A stretch of DNA of 64,000 bases from Sorex araneus (Eukaryota > Chordata > Mammalia > Eulipotyphla > Soricidae). Made by a program: the position numbers and the translations under genes. Numbering within the stretch: the stretch's first letter is position 1; the number at the start of each line of letters is the position of its first letter. This document shows positions 1-9,889 of the stretch, piece by piece. Location of the stretch: assembly GCF_027595985.1 (NCBI RefSeq), contig NC_073304.1:217188000-217251999 (forward strand). Reading direction: 5' to 3'. The notes below the pieces were generated by a model that did no database searches, had not been told where the DNA came from, and worked only from the letters and a program-made list of their open reading frames with translations.

Positions 1-147
1 TCTTATGGTTCTCGGGACTATTCCTGGCTCTGCTCAGGAGTGACCCTTGTCAGTGCTCATAGGACCATGTGTAGGACCGGGGATTCGAACCGAGATCAGC
101 TGCATGCAAGGCGAGCGCCTTACCTCCTGTTCTATCTCTTTGGCTCC
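1..147 (-). mobile_element. SINE, tRNA-derived (SOR-like), diverged
   Basis: The reverse-strand copy starts outside the window. The reversed B box (GATTCGAACC) and the GCATGCAAGG motif are visible near 85-115, and the tRNA-like head ends at about 147. It is clearly more diverged than the copies in the IKZF3 introns. Confidence 0.75.
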
Positions 148-1240
148 ACACCAATCCATCTTTCAACAGCCAGAGTGACGTTTCCAAAATATAAACCTGT
201 TGGCCCTCCCCCCTCCCCCCCTCCACTTAAGCCCAGTTAGACCCTGCAGGTTCTGGCCTCTGTCCACAGTTCCTGCCAGGCTGGGCAGACAGGATGGACG
301 GCTCTTCAACCTGCTTTATAGAACAACGACCCGAGGGCTTGTCAATTCCATACATTCCTGAGTCTCGGCCCCAGAGACTGACATCAGTTCCTAGAGGAGG
401 GGTCTGGGAGGGGTCTGATCTTTGTTCCACATGAGCTTTAGGAGACTGGAGGGAGTCGGTCACTGCACGGAGAAATTCGGCTGAGCCCGAAGCGCTTGTC
501 CTCCCTGCTTCCCCACTCCTGCTCAGACTCACCTGTGAAGCCTCCTTCTCCCTCCCATTTGCCCCTGGTCTCAGCATACCTGCTCCCCCGCGCAGAGGGC
601 TTACCTCCATCCTGCCCCCACTCCCGTCCACCAACCCCAGCCTCCTCCCTGCCCCCAACAACACTCTCAGCTCTATTGTCACTTCCATGGACAAGTCTCC
701 CCAACACCCTGGGTGTGAGTCATTCTCCTGGCACGCTGTCATCTGTCGCTTCTTATTATTTGTGTCATTCTTTGATTAACATCAGTCTCCCCAATGGGCG
801 GCATGAGGCTAAGGGCGGGTCTGTTTTTGTTGTTCATAGTATCCGCAGGTACTAAGATGTGGTCGGTATCAAATCAGCGCTGGAGAAATGTGGGTGGAAT
901 GAACGAAGAAATGAGTGAACTGTCTGCTCTGCTTTTGCAACCTGCTCTGTGGCCCCGGGTTGGGGGCCCTGGCCCGTCTTTGCTGGGGCTACTCATCCTG
1001 GTTTGGAGAAGACAACCAACCCAGTTTGGAGCGCGCAGAGGAAGGTGCCACTCCCCAATACTCCTGGAGAGTGATCTGATCTCCGACCTCGTATCACTCT
1101 ACGGACTGTTTATTTACCCAACTGTCACTTTGATATGGGCCTCCCAGGCCCTCTCCCCTGCCCACGTGTTTCCTCGCGCGGATGCAGAGAGGAAGCGCTG
1201 CTTCGAAGGGGAACCCTCTGGTGCCCTCTCCCCCGCGCGC
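148..1240. other. Unique upstream flank of GRB7
   Basis: I see no exon or repeat here. In human the next gene upstream is MIEN1, but no MIEN1 exon was recognised, so it probably lies before position 1. The overlapping open frames between 227 and 855 on both strands are short and resemble no protein I know. Confidence 0.5.
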
Positions 1241-1470
1241 CCGCTCTAACCCTTTCTATTTTCGGAGCAACCGGGACTCCGGACTTTGCTCAGCAGAGAG
1301 GTCGCACCCGGGCAGCCTCAGAGGGGCCAGGGCGCGGCCTGGGTGGCCAGACGGCGGCTGGAGATCGAGGGGCAGGTCGAGTCGCAGCACTGCCCTTTGG
1401 CTGCCCGCCCGTTTTCGCGAGCGCCCTTTGCCCCCGGGGGTGGGGCCCGCGGACAGGCCCCTCAGCTCGG

Positions 1471-1475
1471 CCAAT
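1471..1475 (+). promoter_or_regulatory. CCAAT box
   Basis: The sequence CGGCCAATGAACAG lies 35-45 bases before a GC box, a common NF-Y/Sp1 promoter arrangement. Function is inferred. Confidence 0.45.
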
Positions 1476-1967
1476 GAACAGACCCGGCCTGGGGAGGGGC
1501 AGGGGCGCCGGGGGGCGGGGCCGCCTCTCCGGACGCCCCGCCCCCAGCCCCCTCGCTCCCGGCTCGCGTGGACTCGGGATCTTCGTTCTTCGAGGCTGTG
1601 CGGTGCAGGCGTGCTCCCCGCCTCTCCGCGGGCACCTGCGGCCAGGCTCGGACGGGCACAAACAGTCGCAGCCCGAGTGGAGTGTCAGGACTCCGGGCCC
1701 GCCTCCGGCACGGCCTCCTCCCGGGCCCCGCCCAGGCCCCGCCCCCACCTGCCCAGGATAATTTTAGTTTCCTTGGGCCTGGAGCGGGGACGCACCGGGC
1801 TCACCCCCCCGGCCCCCCTTTGCCTTCTGCGTCCAAAGTCGGGACTCCCTCCCACCACCTGTAGAGAACCGGGAGTGGATCTGAAACCCAGCCCAGGTAC
1901 CCGGGGCCCTTAGACAGAGCCCGACTTCGGAGCCGGTGTTCTGCGGCCCCTGCTGGGGTTTCTCCAG

Positions 1968-1973
1968 GTAAGG
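1968..1973 (+). other. GRB7: Candidate 5' splice donor of a GRB7 untranslated exon
   Basis: TCTCCAG|GTAAGG is a near-consensus donor inside the CpG island. It could splice to the acceptor at 5140-5141. Confidence 0.35.
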
Positions 1974-2237
1974 GCACCGAGATCGGCCCCAAACGACAAC
2001 CTGCTCGCCCCCCGCCCCCACGCGCGCCGGGGCCCAGGGCTGGGCCCGGCTTCGGGCCAGGAGCTGGCTGGCTGCCCAGGTGGGCGGACAGGCGACCGCC
2101 CGCCTCTCCCCTCCCCTTCCCCTCTCAGTGATGTCAGGCAGGGGCGGGGGCGGGAGGGGGGACAGGTAGTTAAGGGCTTGACGTCTCCTTCCCTAAACCG
2201 GTGACCCTAGGCAGGTGCACGGACTCCCAGGGTCCAG

Positions 2238-2243
2238 GTAAGG
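2238..2243 (+). other. GRB7: Second candidate 5' splice donor of a GRB7 untranslated exon
   Basis: GGTCCAG|GTAAGG is a strong donor about 70 bases after a GC-box cluster and the run GGACAGGTAGTTAAGGG. Together with the donor at 1968 it suggests alternative first exons, as GRB7 has in human. Confidence 0.4.
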
Positions 2244-3040
2244 ACCGAACGGGGTCTTGGTCGGAGGGGCCTGGGCGCACCGGCAGCCCGGGTTCACCCC
2301 GGAGGAGCGGACCCCGCCGTGTCCCGGGCCCGACGCCCCTGACTGTGCCCCGCGCCTCCCATCCGCCCTCCGCATCTCTGCCCTCCCGTCCCGCCAACCG
2401 CGCCGTGCGCCCCCAGGCCGAGCCCCTCCAGCTGATGGGGATGGGGCCGGTCGGTCTCGGCTGTGGCCGCCGTTTCCCGCTGAAACTAGCCCCTCCCCGC
2501 GGCCCCACAAGGAGGAGTTAGGAGGGGTCCGAGGGCCGCCGCTCTGCCTTCTGATTTCAGCCCGACCCCGAACCGGCTTTTGGCGGGTTTGGGGGCACCC
2601 ACCTTTAATTTGGAGGCAGGAGAAAGAAGGCGCTTCTTTGCACGACTGTGTTTGGGGGGCGTGAGAAGGGGCGGGGAAGGCCCGGAACCCCTGCCGGCTT
2701 TGGCCAAATGGGATCTGGAGACAGGGTGCGTGCAGGCGCGGGGGGCTGCTGGCCGGGAAGCGGGGAGTGGGCTGCAGCGGGGGCTGGGGGGCTGGGGCGC
2801 GCGCGCGTGCAAGGCGGGGAGCCGGGGGAGGTGCCTGGGGCCGCAGGCCGGGCGTGGAGGACGCACCTGTCCGCCGCTTGGCACCTCTCCCCCACCTCCT
2901 GCCCCGCAGGAACGCCCGCCCCCTCCCCCCTCCGCTCGCCGGTCCGCCTGTCCTGGACTCTGCTCCCCACCCCCCCCACCCAGCTGCCCCGAGAGCCTCC
3001 CGGGCCGGGGCGGGGGGAGGTCCGCGAAGGCCAGAGGCCT

Positions 3041-3052
3041 GTAATGATTAAC
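3041..3052. promoter_or_regulatory. HNF1-like homeodomain site
   Basis: GTAATGATTAAC is AT-rich and close to the HNF1 palindrome GTTAATNATTAAC (about 11 of 13 positions when read on the - strand). It sits in otherwise GC-rich island sequence. GRB7 is expressed in epithelial organs, so the site is plausible but untested. Confidence 0.3.
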
Positions 3053-3560
3053 TTCGCAGACACTCGCGCATTCTTCCCAAATTAAACTTTAAAAGAGCTG
3101 ACCCCCCTCTCCCACGGGGCGTCTTCTCGGCGCGAGGGCGGGGCGGGGCCTCGGGGTGCAGCCCTCCCCCGAGCGCCGGCCCCGCCGAGGGGTCCGCGCG
3201 CGCTGCCCCCCCTCCTCCGGCCCGGCCAGGCCCTCGCGGACCCCGGCGGCGGCGCGGGGCGGAGGGAGCGGCCGCCGCGCCCGCCGGGAAGCCCCGACGG
3301 TGGCCGCGTTTCCCGGGCGCTGACGCCGCCCGCGCCTCCCCCGGGGCCGGACAGGTGGGGCAGATCCAGGAAGTAAACACGGCGGCCGGGAAGGTGGGGC
3401 CGCGGGGCGCGCGGCGCTGCCCGGGCCCGGCGTGGTTCGGGGGGCCTGCCGCCCCCGGCCCGAGCTTCGCCTTGGTTAGGGCTTTGGTTAGATCTCTTGG
3501 CCGGGGGGCTGCCGGTGCCCACAGCGGGCGCCCGCCCGCGCCCCCCCGCACCCCGCTTTG

Positions 3561-5141
3561 GTCCCCACTGCCCTTCTGTGTCTTCGCATGTGGGCGCCCC
3601 CACCTCATCCACTTCCCTCTCTGTCCCCCTCCTAACGCGGCCCTCAGTCTGCTCGCGTGCAGAAGGGCAGAGCCGGGCCCTCGGAGCCCAGAGCACCCCA
3701 GTGCGGGTCTCCCTGCAGGTGGTAGCCCTGTCCTGTCCCCGAAGCAAGCCCCCCTCACACCTGGGCCAGGATTTCAATGTTACTGGGCCCAAGTTTGAGG
3801 GTGTGCCATGGGGTGGGATCTGCAGCCCCCCTCTCTGGCCTGCCCCTCCCCCCACGTCTCTGTCTTCTGCGCCGTGAGCTGCGGGACCCACCGGGCCAGA
3901 CCCGCAGCCCCGTCGGGGGTAGAGGGGATGTCGATGGGAACCCGTGCTACCGGGTTCCAGGCAGGCTGGGAAGTGGGGCCTGATTCTGTGGATCATCACG
4001 GGGCACCCCTGGGAACTGGCCTCTACTCTAGATGGCTCAGTCGGGACCCGGGCCTCTGGGCCTCTCCCCCGCTTCCTGGGTGAGGGGGGCCCCTGGGCTG
4101 GTTCCCCCCTGGAGCACGGCCGGCCGGGTGGGGAGGAGGGATGATGTCAGAGGAGCCCCGGGGCCTGATCCTCCTTCTCCCTGGGCCTGTTTCCCGCCCT
4201 GCCTGCGCCTTCGGTCGGGAGGGCGTGGAGTTGGGGGTGGGTCGAGGCCGGGTTGTTTGTGTTTCTCCTAAGCCAGGAAGTTGTGCAGATGAGTCAAGGT
4301 TGAATGGAGAGCCCTGGGCACCGCTGCCCTGCCCCGCCCTGACTTACCTGTCCCCCAAATCGCTCATGCCCTCATTCAGGGGTCAGGGGCCGGCTTCATG
4401 GCCAGGTCCTGTGGGGGCGTGGAGGGCTGTGCCCCTGCCCCGGGCATCTCTAGGTGCCTGTGTCACACTCAGGGAACCAACTTAGAAGCCGGCTAGACCT
4501 GGACGGGTGGGACAGGTGCACCGGGAGGGGTGCCCTGAGACAGCGTCTGGAGGCAGGGGGTGCGGGGAGCAGGATGGGAGGTGGGAGGTGGAGAGAGCAC
4601 GTTGGTTTGGGGGTGGCTTGTTCCCATCCTCCCCCGCTTCCTGCCCATCCCCACCCCCTTGCCTGCCTCACTCAGCACTCACAGGCGTTGCCACAACAGG
4701 CGCGGGCACCCGAGCTGGCAGCCTCGTGCTGGAAAAACCTGGGCCAAGCCCAGAGGAGCGGGTGCCCTGCCCCGAGCCGAGAGCTGGCCCCTTGCCCCGA
4801 CTGACGGCCGGGGCCCCAGACACTCTAGGGGTCATAGAGACTGTTGCCGCCACTCGCTCCGGACTGGAGGGCACCCTTGGTTCCTCCTCTGGACAAGCCA
4901 GGGTGAAAGGAAGAGCACTGGACCTGGAGTCCACTCCCTTGTGCCCTGGGGTGTGGTCCAGAGGCTTCCTTCTCAGGACTCGGGGTCTCCCTGCTGCTCT
5001 CAGGTGCCCTAAGGAAACTCACGGCGGAGTGGTGGTGGGGGGGAATGCTAAAATCTGGAGCTTCTTCCGCAGTAAAGTGAAATCAGGGGGTCTGACCCCG
5101 ACGGGCCCAGGGCGGCTTCCTCAGGCCCTCTTCTCCCTCAG
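3561..5141. other. GRB7: GRB7 5' intronic/upstream sequence
   Basis: Unique sequence of falling CpG density between the island and the first coding exon. No repeat was recognised. It ends in the pyrimidine-rich acceptor TTCTCCCTCAG at 5131-5141. Confidence 0.55.
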
Positions 5142-5146
5142 ATGTC

Positions 5147-5295
5147 ATGGAGCTGGAGCTGTCACCCCCACATCTCAGCAGCTCCCCAGAAGACCTGTGC
5201 CTGTCCCCTGGCACTCCTCCCGGGACCCCCCCACTTCCCGCTGCCCCTCTGCCCGGGGAGGTGAGGCGGTCCCAGCCTCTACCCATTCCGACCAG
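5147..5295 (+). CDS. GRB7: GRB7 first coding exon
   Basis: Codes residues 1-49 plus two bases of codon 50. It holds the proline-rich start of the protein. The acceptor AG is at 5140-5141, the exon begins at 5142 and the donor GTACCG follows 5295. Confidence 0.95.
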
Positions 5296-8200
5296 GTACC
5301 GTGGGGGGGGGCGCGGGGCTGAGCGGGGCCGGGGCGTCCGAGGGGGTCCGACATGGCTGAGAATCCTCCCCTCCCGGCCCCAGGAGACTTCGAGAGGAGG
5401 AGCTTCGAGCCACATCTCTACCCTCCATCCCCAACCCCTTCCCGGAGCTCTGCAGTCCCCCTTCACAGACCCCCATTCTCGGGGGTTCCTCCGGCACGAG
5501 GGGGCTTCTCCCCAGAGACACCGGCCGCCATGTAAGTCTCGGCAGCGATGGGGGTACCTGGCGACGGGTGGGCTTGGCCCCTCTGCTGAGGAGCTGGGGG
5601 GCTTGGGGGAAGGGAAGCCCCCGTCGCTGCGCCTCGTTGGGTTGCCAGTGTTTCTGGGGGTGCAGGTGGTGAAGGTGTACAGTGAAGATGGTGCCAGCCG
5701 GTCGGTGGAGGTGGCAGCGGGCGCCACGGCTCGCTACGTGTGTGAGATGCTGGTGCAGCGCGCCCACGCCCTCAGCGACGAGAACTGGGGGCTGGTGGAA
5801 TGCCACCCCTACCTAGCCCTGGGTGAGCCTTGCCGGGGGCCTTTGACTCCCACTGGCACGAGGCGGGCGGCTCCTGCGGGAGGCCCCCTCGTGACCTCTC
5901 CTGACCCGTGCTCTCTGCCCTGCACCCCAGAGCGGGGGCTGGAGGACCACGAGTCCGTGGCAGAAGTGCAGGCTGCCTGGCCCATCGGCGGAGACAGCCG
6001 CTTCGTCTTCCGGAAGAACTTCGCCAAGTACGAACTGTTCAAGAGCAACGCAGTGAGTGTGTGTGAGGGGGCTGCCGCCCCGACGCCCCGATCCCCAGCC
6101 TGGGCCCTCCGTCCCTCACCCCATCTCCTTCCCCTCCCAGCACTCCCTGTTCCCGGAGAAGATGGTCTCCAGCTGTCTCGATGCACACACAGACATGTCC
6201 CACGAGGACCTCATCCAGGTGAGGGGACCCCCCCCGCCCCATCTTTCACACCATTTTCAGGGTTCCCTAGAATGCCCAGTGCCCCACCGCTGTGCGGCGG
6301 AAGGAGCCCGGGGCAGTCCTGGTGACTGCACAGGTTCTGTCTGAGCGGCAGTTTCTTCATCTGCCCTCGGATGGGGACATAAAGTGCATATGGAGTGACT
6401 CCAGTTGTCAGGGTGGTGGTGCGTGCTTGCGTGCATACGTATGTGTGTGGGTGTGGGGGTGTGCATGCAGCCGTGTGTGTGCGAGTGTGTGTGCCTGCTT
6501 ATTATGGGTGTGCATACCTGCATATACATGTGTCTGTGTATGTGTGCCTGCGTGTGTGACTGTGTGCGTGCAGCCTTATATGTGTGCCTGCATATATGTG
6601 TGGCTGTGTGCACGCAATGTGCATGCTGCCTTGCATATGTGCCGCCTGCATATATGTGCGCCTGTGTGTCTGCATATCTGCCTATGCATGTGCCTGTGTG
6701 CGTGCAGCTTTGCGTGTGTGCGTGCCTTTGTATGCATGTGTACGTGTGTGCATGCTTTTGTATGCATGTGCCTGTGTACGTGCCGCCTTGCATGTGTGTG
6801 TGCCTGTGTATGCGTGTGCTTGTGTGTGTGCAGGTGTGCATACAACCCGGTGTGTGTGTGTGCCTGCGTATACCTGTGGCTGTGTATGCGTGTGCCTGTG
6901 TGCGTGCAGCCTTACATGTCTGCATACCTGTGTATGCGTGTGCCTTGTGTGTGTAGCCCTGCCTGTGTGTGTGCCTGCATATGCATGTGTCTGCGTGCAT
7001 GTGTGTGGGGGTTCGTGTAGTCCTGTGTGTGTGCGTACCTGCCCACATTGGCCCTCACCTCTCCCTGCTCTGTCCTGGCCCAGAACTTCCTGAATGCAGG
7101 CAGCTTCCCGGAGATCCAAGGCTTCCTGCAGCTGCGGGGGTCGGGACGCAAACTTTGGAAACGCTTCTTCTGCTTCCTGCGCCGGTCAGGCCTCTATTAC
7201 TCCACCAAGGGCACCTCCAAGGTGAGATGATGAGGGTGACAGCCCCTCGGACACCCCTCCCCGGGTCTTTAGGCTGCCCCTTCCCCATTGCAACTCCAGG
7301 ACCTTTGTCGCCCTGAGACCCTGAGCTCGTCTTCCCACCCGCCTTGCCGGCCCAGTGCAGAGCCGCCGGGGGAGGCGGCAGGTCCTGGCTCAGCCTCCGT
7401 TTGCTGCGACCCAGGGCACGTGGCTGTCCTCTTTGGGCGAGAAACCTCCCCATTTGCCTCCGAGGGTCAGTCGGGGCTGGGGGGGGGCCGGGTCTGCCAG
7501 ACTGAGTCCCGCTCCCTCGTGCCCAGGACCCAAGACACCTGCAGTACCTCGCCGATGTGAACGAGTCCAACGTGTACGTGGTGACGCAGGGCCGCAAGCT
7601 CTACGGGCTGCCCACTGACTTCGGCTTCTGCATCAAGGTGAAACTCGGGCCTGGCGCTGGACCCCGGAGCCCCTCTGGGACCTCGGACCCCCTCGGGAGC
7701 GGAGACAGCTGCTCCTGAGGGCTGTGTGGGACCAGCGCGTGCCCTGCCCTCTCCCTGCAGCCCAACAAGCTCCGAAATGGCGTCAAGGGGCTTCACGTCT
7801 TCTGCAGCGAGGACGAGGCGAGCCGCACCTGCTGGCTGGCGGCCTTCCGCCTCTTCAAGGTGAGGCCCTGCCCAGGACAGGCGCGCCACGTGACGGAAGG
7901 TTCTAGAGGTCTCTGGGATGAGAGAGGTTCCCTCCGCCTGACTCTCCTGGGTCCTGGGGACTCTGAGGCGGGGGGCTCAGGTCTGGAGGGTCGGGGTCCC
8001 AGCCTGACCTCAGACCCTCTTTCCCTCCCGGCCCCCAGTACGGGGTCCAGCTGTATAAGAACTATCAGCAGGCCCAGTCCCGACACCTGCGTCCGTCCTC
8101 CGTGGGTTCCCCACCCTTGGTAAGTGTCTCCTGGGCTGTGGCTGGAGCCCTAGGACAGCGGGGAGGGCGCCCTGGCTTTGCCCCCAGCACCCCCTGCGGT

Positions 8201-9359
8201 GCCCTGAGCCAGGAGGGAGCCCGGGCCCTGCTGGGTGCGGGCAGTGAGCCGGGGAGGGTGTGGGGGAGGCCCCGGGTGCTTGGGTCTGCCCCCGACCTGC
8301 TTCCCTTCCTGACCCCGCAGAGAAGTGTCTCCGATAACACCCTGGTGGCCATGGACTTCTCTGGGCGCGCCGGGCGTGTCATCGAGAACCCCAGGGAAGC
8401 ACTGAGCGCGGCTGTGGAGGAGGCGCAGGCCTGGAGGGTGAGGGGCCCATGCCCGTAGGGGCCGAGGGGTGTGGGGGGGAGCCTCTCCCTGGGGATCCTG
8501 AGGGGAGGAGGAAGAAGAGGAGGAGGAGAAGGAGGAGAAGGGCAGGGCGGGCAGAGCAGATGTTCCCCCCAGCCCCCCTCCCCGCTGCAGGAAGAGCCTT
8601 TCAGCTCCCCCCAGCCCTGCCCTGACCTCTGTGCCCCTCTGGGTCTGCAGAAAAAGACCAACCACCGCCTCAGCCTCCCCACCCCGTGTTCCGGCAGCAG
8701 CCTCAGTGCAGGTGCGTGGGGCCCGGCCAAGCGGCCTTCTCTGGCTGTACGGAGCCCTGGGGGAGGTGTGTGTGGGGGGTCCCCTTTCTGGCCTCACGGC
8801 CCCTCTGTACCCCCCGCAGCCATCCACCGAACCCAGCCCTGGTTCCACGGGCGCATCTCTCGGGAGGAGAGCCAGCGGCTCATCGGGCAGCAGGGCCTGG
8901 TGGACGGGTAAGGGGCCGGGCTGGGCGCAGACTCTGGGTCAGGGTGGCAGCCACGTGAATGTCCTCAGGTGACATGGCCCTGTCTCCTGGCAGCCTGTTC
9001 CTGGTGCGCGAGAGCCAGCGGAACCCCCAGGGCTTTGTCCTCTCTCTGTGTCACCTGCAGAAAGTCAAACATTATCTTATCCTGCCGGTGAGTGATCCCT
9101 CCCCTCCTCCTCCTCCTCCCTCCCGCCCGCCCGCCCGCTCCCCCGCTGCACCCTGAGGGTTGGGGGGCTTCTTCCTCCCCCCTAACTGGCCTCCCCCATG
9201 GCCGTGCCGCAGAGTGAGGAGGAGGGCCGCCTGTCCTTCAGCATGGACGAAGGCCAGACCCGCTTCACCGACCTGCTGCAGCTCGTGGAGTTCCACCAGC
9301 TGAACCGCGGCATCCTGCCCTGCGTGCTGCGCCACTGCTGTACCCGCGTGGCGCTCTGA
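5147..9359 (+). CDS. GRB7: GRB7, growth factor receptor-bound protein 7 (14 spliced coding exons)
   Basis: GRB7 is a cytoplasmic adaptor that binds phosphotyrosines on ERBB2, FAK and other kinases and signals to migration and RAS pathways. The exons join to 1,590 bases, giving 529 residues against 532 in human. Domains in order: a proline-rich N terminus (1-98), a Ras-associating domain (about 100-185, starting VVKVYSEDG), a PH domain (about 231-337), a BPS linker (about 340-427) and an SH2 domain (about 428-524). The SH2 motif FLVRES places the phosphotyrosine-binding arginine at 455. The start ATG at 5147 follows a splice acceptor by five bases and gives the family N terminus [18 protein letters not shown]. 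Every intron is GT-AG and short (86-865 bases). No frameshift or premature stop was seen, so the gene looks intact. Upstream untranslated exons are inferred from the CpG island. Confidence 0.97.
5384..5531 (+). CDS. GRB7: GRB7 coding exon 2
   Basis: Codes residues 50-99, including [20 protein letters not shown], a near match to the human segment with [14 protein letters not shown]. The acceptor is CCCCAG and the donor GTAAGT. The frame differs from the flanking intron read-through frame, which is why a simple ORF scan misses it. Confidence 0.93.
5666..5822 (+). CDS. GRB7: GRB7 coding exon 3 (Ras-associating domain)
   Basis: Codes residues 100-151 plus one base, from [16 protein letters not shown] to VECHPYLAL. 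This is the first half of the RA domain. Confidence 0.96.
5931..6052 (+). CDS. GRB7: GRB7 coding exon 4 (RA domain end)
   Basis: Codes the split codon 152 to residue 192, including [20 protein letters not shown]. Human has KSSP at the end where this copy has KSNA. The donor is GTGAGT. Confidence 0.96.
6141..6218 (+). CDS. GRB7: GRB7 coding exon 5
   Basis: Codes 26 residues (193-218), [20 protein letters not shown] and HEDLIQ, linking the RA and PH domains. Donor GTGAGG. Confidence 0.96.
6219..7083 (+). other. GRB7: GRB7 intron 5-6 with TG-rich minisatellite
   Basis: At 865 bases this is the largest intron between GRB7 coding exons. Most of it (about 6415-7035) is an imperfect TG-rich minisatellite, described separately. 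Confidence 0.9.
6415..7035. repeat. TG-rich compound minisatellite in a GRB7 intron
   Basis: About 620 bases of degenerate TGTGTGCCTGCATATGTG-type units, many carrying GTGCGTGCAGCCTT at intervals of about 55-110 bases (for example near 6564, 6702 and 6900). It is almost entirely alternating purine-pyrimidine with interruptions. Cysteine-rich open frames on both strands here are by-products of the repeat. Confidence 0.9.
7084..7221 (+). CDS. GRB7: GRB7 coding exon 6 (PH domain start)
   Basis: Codes residues 219-264, including [20 protein letters not shown], the first PH strands, identical to human in what I compared. Confidence 0.97.
7527..7637 (+). CDS. GRB7: GRB7 coding exon 7 (PH domain)
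   Basis: Codes residues 265-301, [20 protein letters not shown] onward to DFGFCIK. Confidence 0.97.
7761..7859 (+). CDS. GRB7: GRB7 coding exon 8 (PH domain)
   Basis: Codes residues 302-334, [20 protein letters not shown] to LAAFRLFK. It includes the PH C-terminal helix with the family tryptophan in [10 protein letters not shown]. Confidence 0.97.
8039..8119 (+). CDS. GRB7: GRB7 coding exon 9 (BPS region)
   Basis: Codes residues 335-361, [20 protein letters not shown] then SVGSPPL. Donor GTAAGT. Confidence 0.96.
8321..8437 (+). CDS. GRB7: GRB7 coding exon 10 (BPS region)
   Basis: Codes residues 362-400, with [20 protein letters not shown], the conserved BPS segment that docks on active kinases in the GRB7/10/14 family. 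Confidence 0.96.
8651..8711 (+). CDS. GRB7: GRB7 coding exon 11
   Basis: Codes residues 401-420 plus one base, [20 protein letters not shown]. Donor GTGCGT. Confidence 0.93.
8820..8907 (+). CDS. GRB7: GRB7 coding exon 12 (SH2 start)
   Basis: Codes the split codon 421 to residue 449 plus two bases, including [20 protein letters not shown], the start of the SH2 domain. Confidence 0.97.
8994..9087 (+). CDS. GRB7: GRB7 coding exon 13 (SH2, FLVRES)
   Basis: Codes residues 450-481, with [20 protein letters not shown] and KVKHYLILP. Arg455 is the expected phosphotyrosine ligand. Confidence 0.97.
9213..9359 (+). CDS. GRB7: GRB7 last coding exon (SH2 end)
   Basis: Codes residues 482-529 and the TGA stop at 9357-9359, ending [10 protein letters not shown] like human GRB7. 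Confidence 0.97.
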   Translation, partial: SEEEGRLSFSMDEGQTRFTDLLQLVEFHQLNRGILPCVLRHCCTRVAL

Positions 9360-9532
9360 CGCTGGCCGCTGCCCCGGCCGCCTCCTCCACGCAGGCTCCC
9401 GGGCAGTGCTCCGGGGCAGGGCATTAGGGGACACGCGGGGGCACTCCAGGGGTCTGACGCCCCCACTTTGTACAGACAGGGCCAGTTTGCTGTGTTTTAT
9501 ACTAGTAACAATAAAGACTATTTTTTGATACG
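9360..9532 (+). other. GRB7: GRB7 3' untranslated region
   Basis: About 170 bases from the stop codon to just past the poly(A) signal. The exact cleavage point is estimated. Confidence 0.75.
9510..9515 (+). terminator. GRB7: GRB7 poly(A) signal AATAAA
   Basis: A canonical AATAAA stands 150 bases after the stop codon, followed by GACTATTTTTTG. The T-rich and then GT-rich sequence fits cleavage around 9530. Confidence 0.85.
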
Positions 9533-9639
9533 CCGCGGAGTCCTGTGCAGCCGGACCGGGCTAGCTGGAGGAAAGCGGGGCGCAGGAGAGGGACCCCAGG
9601 CCCCGAGGGGTGTGCCAGACACACCAGGCCTTGTGTCGG

Positions 9640-9868
9640 CATCTTTATCCTTTTGGGGGGTAGCTTTGCCGGGAGTCGTGTCTGGCGACACTTGGCAGAT
9701 CAGGCCAGAAGGTTCCATGCTTGGACCCAGTGGGGCGAGGGACAAGGCTCAGGGGCCCCCAGGGCGACGCTCGGCGTGCTGGGGGCCGGGGGGCCATGCA
9801 GTGCTGGGGATCAAACATGGGTCCTTACACACGCCAGCCTTGCCCTGAACTATCTCCCTGGGTCCCGG
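9640..9868 (-). mobile_element. SINE-like element, old and diverged
   Basis: Recognisable only at its right end (GGGGATCAAACATGGGTCC and CTATCTCCCTGGGTCCC), which matches the reversed tRNA-like head. The left part departs from the common body. Confidence 0.5.
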
Positions 9869-9889
9869 GCTGATGCTTCTATTTTCCTT

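Larger units (their letters stand above)
1240..3560. promoter_or_regulatory. GRB7: CpG island, probable GRB7 promoter region
   Basis: The stretch is very GC-rich with frequent CG dinucleotides, unlike the CpG-poor sequence around it. It contains a CCAAT box at 1471-1475, a GC box (GGGGCGGGG) at about 1512, further GCCCCGCCC boxes at about 1725-1745 and GGGGCGGGGGCGGG at about 2141. Two good splice donors (GTAAGG) lie at 1968 and 2238. The island sits 1.6-3.9 kb upstream of the GRB7 start codon, which fits a promoter with untranslated first exons. That it drives GRB7 is inference; the start site cannot be read from sequence alone. Confidence 0.75.

Noticed and set aside
1-240. tRNA gene at the start and other tRNA-like B boxes throughout
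   Set aside because: The GGTTCGA-type boxes belong to SINE heads; none has a full acceptor stem or anticodon arm.
227-855. A MIEN1 exon upstream of GRB7
   Set aside because: Expected by synteny, but no segment reads as MIEN1; the gene probably lies before position 1.
3082-3999. 305-codon open frame on the - strand in the GRB7 upstream island
   Set aside because: Composition is Gly/Arg/Pro/Ala-rich as expected from GC-rich DNA; frames are open on both strands and no family is recognisable.
5147-6325. 392-codon single-exon reading of the GRB7 start
   Set aside because: It reads through introns; GT-AG splicing with consistent phases gives the known protein, and exon 2 is in another frame.
6257-7048. 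Histidine/threonine-rich 263-codon frame and cysteine-rich 242-codon frame
   Set aside because: Both are translations of the TG minisatellite inside a GRB7 intron.
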